In this document: one piece after another, positions 59,021-64,000 of the stretch
How positions within the stretch are numbered: position 1 is the first letter of the stretch
Layout of the letters: each line of letters opens with the position of its first letter
NCBI GenBank assembly: GCA_903845195.1
Contig: CAIMWO010000090.1
Coordinates: 62,001 to 126,000, forward strand
DNA: 64,000 nucleotides
From: an uncultured Phycisphaerales bacterium
GTDB taxonomy: Bacteria; Planctomycetota; Phycisphaerae; WQYP01
Direction: 5' to 3'
Position numbers and translations under genes: made by a program
Notes under the pieces: generated by a model
Database searches by the model: none
Told to the model about the DNA's origin: nothing
What the model saw: the letters and a program-made list of their open reading frames with translations, nothing else

Positions 59021-59091
59021 GGTCAGCTGTCAGTGGCCAGGGGAGGGAGGGATAGCGCATCCGATGGGCCACTGACAAATCAGTGCTGACC
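59021..59091. repeat. CACTGAC/GTCAGTG inverted repeat
   Basis: Nested inverted repeat just after the lipoprotein gene: GGTCAGC (59021-59027) with GCTGACC (59085-59091), and GTCAGTGGCC (59029-59038) with GGCCACTGAC (59067-59076). It is likely part of the transcript end. The unit belongs to the ACTGAC heptamer family, another copy of which lies inside lipB. Confidence 0.7.
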
Positions 59092-59099
59092 GCGTTAAG

Positions 59100-59142
59100 A
59101 TACTCCGCACGAGGTGTAGTTATCCTTGTGCGGAGTATTTTT
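59100..59142 (+). terminator. Strong terminator-like hairpin next to the pyrophosphorylase start codon
   Basis: ATACTCCGCAC (59100-59110) pairs perfectly with GTGCGGAGTAT (59128-59138); a further four pairs (GAGG with CCTT) leave a 9-base loop. A T-run follows (59138-59142). The next start codon, ATG 59146, is three bases after the T-run and has no ribosome site. This may end the lipoprotein transcript, attenuate the next gene, or show that the next gene starts further in. Confidence 0.8.
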
Positions 59143-59145
59143 CGT

Positions 59146-60576
59146 ATGGGTTATGCGTCGGAAATCAGCGTGGCGAATGTGGCGGCCAAGGTGAATGCCG
59201 TCGGGCAGGGGCATGTGTTGAAGTTTCTGCCGGAGCTTTCGCCGGGACAACAGCAGGCTTACCTGGAACAACTGGCGGGGCTGGACTGGGATCTCATCAA
59301 TAAGCTGGTGCAGTCGGTGGTGAAGCATCCGGAGAAGTTTACGATCTCCGGCGATGTGAAGCCGGCACCGTTTTACGAGAACAAGCCGGCGGATGCGGCC
59401 AAGAAGCAGAAGTTGTGCGATGCCTTCGGCCGCGGCGAACAGTTGCTTCGCGAGGGGAAGATCGCGGCGTTTGTGGTGGCGGGCGGCCAGGGGACGCGGC
59501 TGGGATGGGATGGCCCCAAGGGGACGTTTCCGTCGACGCCTATAAAGAAGAAGCCGCTGTTTCAGTGCTTTGCGGAATATCTGCTGGCGCTGGGAAACCG
59601 CTACGGCAAGCCGATTGCGTTCTACATCATGACGAGCCCGCAGAACGATGGGCCGACGCGGGAATTCTGGAAAAAGCATCAGTATTTCGGGATGGACCCG
59701 AAGAACGTGATGTTCTTTCCGCAGGACCAGATGCCGGCGATTGCGTTTGACGGCCGCGTGCTACTGGAACGGAAAGATTCGCTGGCGCTCTCGCCGAACG
59801 GCCATGGCGGCTCGCTGCTAGCGCTGTGGAAGTCCGGCGCAATTGCGGACATGAAGAAACGGGGCATCACCCAGATCAGCTATTTCCAGGTGGACAATCC
59901 GATCGTACGCTGCATCGATCCGCTGTTCATCGGGCTGCACGATATGGATGGGGCCCAGATGTCGAGCAAGATGCTGCCCAAGGCGTATTCGAAAGAGAAG
60001 CTGGGAAATTTCTGCATCATCGACGGAAAGCTGACCGTGATTGAATACAGCGATCTGCCGGATGAGCTGGCGGAACAACGACTGCCGGATGGCGAATTAC
60101 GTTTTCGGGCGGGGTCGATTGCGCTCCATGCGTTGAAGGTCGAATTTGTGGAACAGCTCAACAGCAAGGGCTTTGCGCTGCCGTTCCATCGGGCTGAAAA
60201 GAAGATTCAGTGTGTGGATTTCGAGACGGGCCAGCCGCTGAAGATCGAGAAACCCAACGCGGTGAAGCTGGAGACGTTTGTGTTTGATGCGTTGCCGCTG
60301 ACGGGTAAGAGCATCATCTATGAAACCGACCGGCAGGATGAGTTCGGACCGATCAAGGCGATGGAGGGGAACGATTCGGTCGTGACGAGCGAGGCGACGA
60401 CGACGACGCGGAATGCGGCCTGGCTGGAGGCGGCGGGCGTGAAAGTGCCGCGGAAGGCGGACGGAACGCCGGATTGCGTAATCGAGATCGCCTCGAGCTT
60501 CGCTTTGTATCCGCAGGATGTAGTGGACAAGAGAGTAGCTGAGATCAAGGCGGGGGCACACGTTTATCTGGAATGA
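59146..60576 (+). CDS. UDP-N-acetylhexosamine / UDP-sugar pyrophosphorylase family protein
   Basis: A 476-residue nucleotidyltransferase of the UDPGP family, closest to UAP1-like UDP-N-acetylglucosamine pyrophosphorylases, forming a UDP-sugar from UTP and a sugar 1-phosphate. The uridine-binding loop is VVAGGQGTRLGWDGPKG, followed by FYIMTSPQNDGPTREFW, NGHGGSLLALWKSGAI, ISYFQVDNPIVRCIDPLFIG and SSKMLPKAYSKEKLGNF. Sugar specificity is not resolved. ATG 59146 lacks a ribosome site because it follows a terminator T-run directly; the in-frame ORF begins at 59083, upstream of that hairpin. This region should be checked for the true start. Confidence 0.85.
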   Translation: MGYASEISVANVAAKVNAVGQGHVLKFLPELSPGQQQAYLEQLAGLDWDLINKLVQSVVKHPEKFTISGDVKPAPFYENKPADAAKKQKLCDAFGRGEQLLREGKIAAFVVAGGQGTRLGWDGPKGTFPSTPIKKKPLFQCFAEYLLALGNRYGKPIAFYIMTSPQNDGPTREFWKKHQYFGMDPKNVMFFPQDQMPAIAFDGRVLLERKDSLALSPNGHGGSLLALWKSGAIADMKKRGITQISYFQVDNPIVRCIDPLFIGLHDMDGAQMSSKMLPKAYSKEKLGNFCIIDGKLTVIEYSDLPDELAEQRLPDGELRFRAGSIALHALKVEFVEQLNSKGFALPFHRAEKKIQCVDFETGQPLKIEKPNAVKLETFVFDALPLTGKSIIYETDRQDEFGPIKAMEGNDSVVTSEATTTTRNAAWLEAAGVKVPRKADGTPDCVIEIASSFALYPQDVVDKRVAEIKAGAHVYLE

Positions 60577-60588
60577 GAAGTCTTTCAT

Positions 60589-60610
60589 CACCAGGCGCCA
60601 AGACACCAGG
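60589..60610. repeat. CACCAGG heptamer repeat
   Basis: CACCAGG (60589-60595), CGCCAAG, and CACCAGG (60604-60610) in the gap before the sigma-factor gene. Again units of about seven bases. Confidence 0.45.
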
Positions 60611-60658
60611 GATTGCTAGGAAAGTTGTGGATACGACGTAATTGCCGGGAGACTATTC

Positions 60659-61243
60659 GTGGGCAAGAAGGCAGCCGGTTTGACTCCGTTGCAGGAGGCG
60701 CTGCGCAAGGCGGCTCAGGGGGAGCATCCCGCGCTCGCCACGTGTTATGACTTGATCGGGCCGGTGGTCTTCTCGCTGGCGGTGCGGATGCTGCGGGATC
60801 GGCAGGGGGCCGAGGATGTGACCCAGGATATTTTTGTGCAGGTGTGGCGCCAGGCAGGGGCTTACGATACGGGCCGGGGGAGCGCCGAAGCGTGGGTCAT
60901 GATGATCGCACGAAGCCGCATCCTCGATCGGCTGCGGAGTCGTGCGGCAGGGGTGAAGGTGAAGGCGGTTGGGGACGCGCTGCCGGAGGCGCCGGATGCA
61001 GAGGATTGGCCCGAGGATTTGGCGATAAGCCGGGAGCAGGCGGTGGCGGTTCGCCGGGCCTTGGCAGAGTTGGCCGCGGACCAGCGGGTGCCGGTGGAAA
61101 TGGCATTTTTTGATGGTCTGACGCATACGGAAGTGGCCGAGAAACTTGGAGTTCCGCTCGGAACGGTGAAAACGCGAATAAGGCTGGGATTGATGCGAAT
61201 CCGCGAGGCGTTGGGAGACGTAATTGGAGATGAGGGTCAATGA
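60659..61243 (+). CDS. ECF-family RNA polymerase sigma factor
   Basis: A 194-residue sigma factor with region 2 in AVRMLRDRQGAEDVTQDIFVQVWRQ and AWVMMIARSRILDRLRSR, and region 4 in LTHTEVAEKLGVPLGTVKTRIRLGLMRIREAL (helix-turn-helix). It starts at GTG 60659 with GGGAGA upstream. The downstream gene, 46 bases away, encodes a RskA-like membrane anti-sigma factor, so this sigma is probably held at the membrane until a signal arrives. The target promoters are unknown. Confidence 0.93.
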   Translation: MGKKAAGLTPLQEALRKAAQGEHPALATCYDLIGPVVFSLAVRMLRDRQGAEDVTQDIFVQVWRQAGAYDTGRGSAEAWVMMIARSRILDRLRSRAAGVKVKAVGDALPEAPDAEDWPEDLAISREQAVAVRRALAELAADQRVPVEMAFFDGLTHTEVAEKLGVPLGTVKTRIRLGLMRIREALGDVIGDEGQ

Positions 61244-61289
61244 CCAAGGTTCAGGTGGGTGTGTTTGAACTTTGGACGAAAGGGTGTTG

Positions 61290-62036
61290 ATGATGGACGG
61301 GAACATGGAACAGGATCGAAACGACCTATTGGATGCGGCAGCCGGCGAGGCCTTGGGGGCGAATTCGAAAACGGATTCAGAAACGTTTCGAGCGGCGCTG
61401 AACGAGGGGGCGAATGAACAGACCCTGCGCACGGAACGGGCATTGCGCGAGACCGTGGCGCGGCTGGCGGCAGTGAGTCCCTATATGAATCCTCCGGAAG
61501 CATTGCGCGGCAAGGTGCTGCAGGCGACGGCTCCACAGACGTTCAGAATGGAAGCGTATCGCAAAGCAACTCACGAGACGGGACGGTTCTATCGCTGGGG
61601 ATTGGTGGCGGCGACGCTCTTCCTGGTGGCGGCGGCATGGTACAACATGAGCTTGCAGAAGACGCTCCAGGCCACTCAACAACAATTGGCCGTCGCGGCA
61701 CATGCGGCCGATGCGCGTGGAGAGGTGCTGGCAAAATTGATCAACCCCAAGACGGATCAGATTAAGCTCATGCGAGACGGGAAAGTTGCCGCCACGGCGT
61801 TTGTGGATGATGCGACGAGTTCGGCGCTGCTGGTGGTGCCGGATGGGACGATCCCCGCGGGTAAGACGATACGGGAAATCACGCTCGAACGTGACGGCGT
61901 ACCCAAGGTGTTTAAGACGATTGTGGTCGCGATGCCGGCGGATGGAACCGGGCCGAATAAAGCGATCGATGAGGGCATGCGGGTGCGCAATATTCAGCCG
62001 GCCGCCAAGCCGGTCTATGAAGCGACATTTCGCTGA
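61290..62036 (+). CDS. RskA-like anti-sigma factor
   Basis: A 248-residue single-pass membrane protein. The cytoplasmic N-terminal part (about 1-105) has charged helices that could hold the sigma factor, without a clear zinc-finger HxxxCxxC. A transmembrane helix (RWGLVAATLFLVAAAWYNM) lies near residues 110-130. The outer C-terminal part (ATAFVDDATSSALLVVPDGTIPAGKTIREITLERDGVPKVFKTIVVAMP) resembles the RskA C-terminal domain. ATG 61290 or 61293 has AAAGGG just upstream; the longer frame begins with a TTG at 61272. It pairs with the ECF gene before it. Confidence 0.85.
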   Translation: MMDGNMEQDRNDLLDAAAGEALGANSKTDSETFRAALNEGANEQTLRTERALRETVARLAAVSPYMNPPEALRGKVLQATAPQTFRMEAYRKATHETGRFYRWGLVAATLFLVAAAWYNMSLQKTLQATQQQLAVAAHAADARGEVLAKLINPKTDQIKLMRDGKVAATAFVDDATSSALLVVPDGTIPAGKTIREITLERDGVPKVFKTIVVAMPADGTGPNKAIDEGMRVRNIQPAAKPVYEATFR

Positions 62037-62086
62037 GACCTCTCTACCGCTACCGCTCAACGGGAACACGAATTCAAAGCCCTGCA

Positions 62087-62803
62087 TCAAGACGATGCGG
62101 GGCTTTGGCGTTTTTGCGCATCGAGGAGTGACTTGAAGGCGGCAGCCATCGTGTCTTTAACCTGCTGCATCGATGGAGTCTGATCGCCGAGGAGCTTTTG
62201 CAGGGACGTGACGGGGCGCGAGAGACCGCACGGGTTGATGAGGCCGAAATAGGAAAGATCCGTAGTGACGTTCAGGGCCAGGCCGTGAAAGGTAACCCAG
62301 CGACGGAGCTTCACGCCCATGGCACAAATCTTGGCCAAATCAGTGGTCAGCGGCTGGCGGCCAGAAGAGGACGAAGGCCTGACCCATACGCCCGTGGCCC
62401 CTTCAGAGCGTTCGCCGCGGACCCCGTAATGGCCCAGCGTGGTGATGACGATTTCTTCGAGCAGCCGCATGTACGCGTGAAGGTTGAGGTGATAGTGGTT
62501 GAGGTCAAGGATGGGATAGGCGACGAGTTGCCCGGGCCCGTGGAAGGTGATGTCGCCCCCGCGGTCGGTTTCGATAACTTCGACGCCGCGGGCGCGGAGG
62601 AGGGCTTCACCGGCCAGTAGGTGTTTTGCTGAACCCGGATGGCGGCCGATGGTGACAACGGGGGGATGCTCGACAAACAACAGCGTGCCAGCGGCGAATT
62701 TGCCGTCAGATACCTGGGCGTGGATTTCGAGTTGTTTATCCCACGCAGGCTTGTAGGCCATGACGCCGAGATCGAGGATTTCGAGGAACGCGGGATTGTT
62801 CAT
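62087..62803 (-). CDS. lipB: Lipoyl(octanoyl) transferase
   Basis: Transfers octanoyl from acyl carrier protein to lipoyl domains, first step of lipoate attachment. Motifs are LLFVEHPPVVTIGRHP, TDRGGDITFHGPGQLVAYPI, MGVKLRRWVTFHGLALNV with the Lys, and INPCGL with the catalytic Cys. A stretch of about 18 residues (RPSSSSGRQPLTTDLAK) between GVWV and KICAMG is longer than the few residues usual there; it is coded by a CAGTGGTCAG-type repeat. It overlaps the GH78-like gene by ATGA. The E2 at 14633 is a likely target. Confidence 0.95.
   Translation of the reverse strand: MNNPAFLEILDLGVMAYKPAWDKQLEIHAQVSDGKFAAGTLLFVEHPPVVTIGRHPGSAKHLLAGEALLRARGVEVIETDRGGDITFHGPGQLVAYPILDLNHYHLNLHAYMRLLEEIVITTLGHYGVRGERSEGATGVWVRPSSSSGRQPLTTDLAKICAMGVKLRRWVTFHGLALNVTTDLSYFGLINPCGLSRPVTSLQKLLGDQTPSMQQVKDTMAAAFKSLLDAQKRQSPASS
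62337..62358 (-). repeat. CAGTGGTCAG-type insert in lipB
   Basis: AATCAGTGGTCAGCGG on the + strand, coding part of RQPLTTDLA in LipB. It is the same class of string as the repeats at 14612-14625 and 59021-59091, here inside a gene. Confidence 0.5.
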
Positions 62804-64000
62804 ACTGGCACCACCGAAAAAACGTAGCGGCCCGGCGAAGCGATGAACTGGGCGGCGCTGCCGGTGTCGGAGGTGGGCGCGACCGGGAAGGTGACCGGCT
62901 GGAGACGCGTGTTGGGTGCATCGCGAGGGGGAAGGATTTCGGCAGCGGTGTTGGGAGGAAGATGCACTTCCAGCAGCGACTGCTGAGGATCCCAGAGAAC
63001 AAACAGCAGGCCGGTGGGGACGGCGGAATGGCCGGCGACGTAGGGAAGTCCGGCAGCATCGGGAGTGATACGCAGCCGCGAGCCGCCAGGAGTGAGAATC
63101 TGGATGCCTAGGAGATGCTCGTGGAAGAAGAGCAACGGGAGCGCGCCCCAGCCGTGGGAGCCGGTTTCGTCCACGGGCTGCGTCGAATTGAGTTGGTCCG
63201 GCGCGAGGCCAAGGTCTTCGCGGCTGATCCAGTATTCCGGCAACGGGCCGCTGAACGGAGATTGGAGCGGCTCGGGCGTCAGGTTGCGATACGAGCCGGT
63301 CAGGTAGGGCTCGTATCGTTCGAGCAAGTGCCGGACGGCTCGATTGGAAAGGCCATTGTGCGCAAGGGCCGCCAGAGCGACGTAACCGGACGTCGGATTA
63401 TTCCAGCGAACGACGCCCGGCGGCGGCGACCCGAAGGGCTCTGCAAATACGTAGTCACACTCGGCACGGGCTTCAGCGGGCGTGAGAAGACCGGTGACGA
63501 TGGCGAGAACCTGCGCGCCCTGCGAATGGCCGCGGGTAAGCGCGGGGTCGTCAGGATCGGTGCGGTCGGCAACGTGAAGCGGGACGCCATCGCGAGGTTG
63601 GATGAGATGATGCGTACGGAATGCGGTGACCATGCGATCGTGAAGAGCCTGCCATGTTGCGGCCAGGTCGTGTGCGCCAAGCGCACGGGCGAGTTCCACC
63701 GAATGGCCGAGACGCTGAATGACCCGCGGCGTCACCATGCCGGAGGACTGACGCTCGCTTGCGGGCGGGAGGTTAGCACGGATATCGCACAGGACGTGAT
63801 TGGTTCGCCAAAGGCCCACCGGATCGACAGGCCGCAAAACGGTTTGCCAGTATTTGATGAGATTGGGCCAGACTTGGCGAACCAGGTCGAGGTCGGCAGT
63901 CCAGCGGTAATGATCATAGATCGCGCCGACCCATTGCACGGACCAATCGTAATGCGCCGGGCCGAAAGGATAGTTGCTGGGAGCAAAGGGGTGGAGATCG
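62800..64000 (-). CDS. GH78-like alpha-L-rhamnosidase, partial (5' end beyond window)
   Basis: C-terminal part of a glycosidase with an (alpha/alpha)6-barrel, running off the right edge; the reading frame stays open to base 64000. Visible are YPFGPAHYDWSVQWVGAIYDHYRWTADLDLVRQVWPNLIKYWQ, NHVLCDIRANLPPASE, TRGHSQGAQVLAIVTGLLTPAEA, and a C-terminal beta-domain (TPGGSRLRITPDAAGLPYVAG). The pattern is like GH78 rhamnosidases, but related six-hairpin families cannot be ruled out without the N-terminus. It overlaps lipB by ATGA, implying co-transcription. Confidence 0.65.
   Translation of the reverse strand, partial: DLHPFAPSNYPFGPAHYDWSVQWVGAIYDHYRWTADLDLVRQVWPNLIKYWQTVLRPVDPVGLWRTNHVLCDIRANLPPASERQSSGMVTPRVIQRLGHSVELARALGAHDLAATWQALHDRMVTAFRTHHLIQPRDGVPLHVADRTDPDDPALTRGHSQGAQVLAIVTGLLTPAEARAECDYVFAEPFGSPPPGVVRWNNPTSGYVALAALAHNGLSNRAVRHLLERYEPYLTGSYRNLTPEPLQSPFSGPLPEYWISREDLGLAPDQLNSTQPVDETGSHGWGALPLLFFHEHLLGIQILTPGGSRLRITPDAAGLPYVAGHSAVPTGLLFVLWDPQQSLLEVHLPPNTAAEILPPRDAPNTRLQPVTFPVAPTSDTGSAAQFIASPGRYVFSVVPV

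Noticed and set aside
1-64000. CRISPR array
   Set aside because: The tandem repeats found have 7-base units with no regular unique spacers, and no cas gene is present.

Overview
The window is a GC-rich, gene-dense bacterial chromosome segment from a Gram-negative with LPS-core genes (lpxK, hldE, gmhB), an Flp/Tad pilin locus, a paired DUF1800/DUF1501 (Tat) module, and proteins of the double-GTPase and GAP1 types. Together these point to a planctomycete-like organism, perhaps Phycisphaerae. This is inferred from gene content only; no rRNA gene is present to confirm it. I see no tRNA, rRNA, CRISPR array, intact insertion sequence or prophage.

Layout. 1-7.2 kb: a three-gene module, all + strand: a zinc-ribbon P-loop GTPase-like protein, a GAP1-like membrane protein, and a large unrecognised membrane protein. 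7.2-13.1 kb: co-directional Tad genes (TadA/CpaF ATPase, two Flp prepilins, prepilin peptidase, three TadE/TadG-like pseudopilin proteins), without TadB, TadC, secretin or TadZ. 13.1-21 kb: glyA with its own promoter and terminator, a 2-oxoacid dehydrogenase E2, an orphan receiver, an MBL hydrolase, DUF4126, a TSUP exporter and a cysteine-desulfurase-like enzyme. 21-27.7 kb (minus strand, transcribed leuS, lpxK, hldE, gmhB): leucyl-tRNA synthetase, then lipid A and heptose genes. 28-32.6 kb: small stress or envelope proteins (DUF4405-like, HPF/RaiA-like, PGPGW-like), a DEAD-box-type helicase and a YqjD/YqjE/YqjK-like trio. 32.9-38.3 kb: homoserine dehydrogenase followed by an ApgM-family protein (possible functional homoserine kinase), then DUF1800 and DUF1501. 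38.3-50 kb: a glycoside-hydrolase-like protein, YraN, an MgtE-like protein, YceI, ApaG, a divergent IspD, ClpP, a receiver, DinG and an S10 peptidase. 50-58 kb: EVE protein, GH39, SUI1/YciH, ankyrin protein, histidine kinase, an SseB-like membrane protein, and LepA. 58-64 kb: DUF3309, a lipoprotein, a UDP-sugar pyrophosphorylase, an ECF sigma/anti-sigma pair, LipB, and a GH78-like gene running off the right edge.

The most unusual theme is a set of short tandem repeats, mostly with 7-base units but different unit sequences, scattered between genes and also in frame inside genes. The leucyl-tRNA synthetase alone carries three GAATTCT-type inserts plus one TTCTTGC-type insert, and one identical 21-base G-rich string sits in the same reading frame in two unrelated proteins (HldE and the GH39 enzyme). 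A second theme is that intercistronic gaps of the first operon-like block repeatedly hold hairpins.
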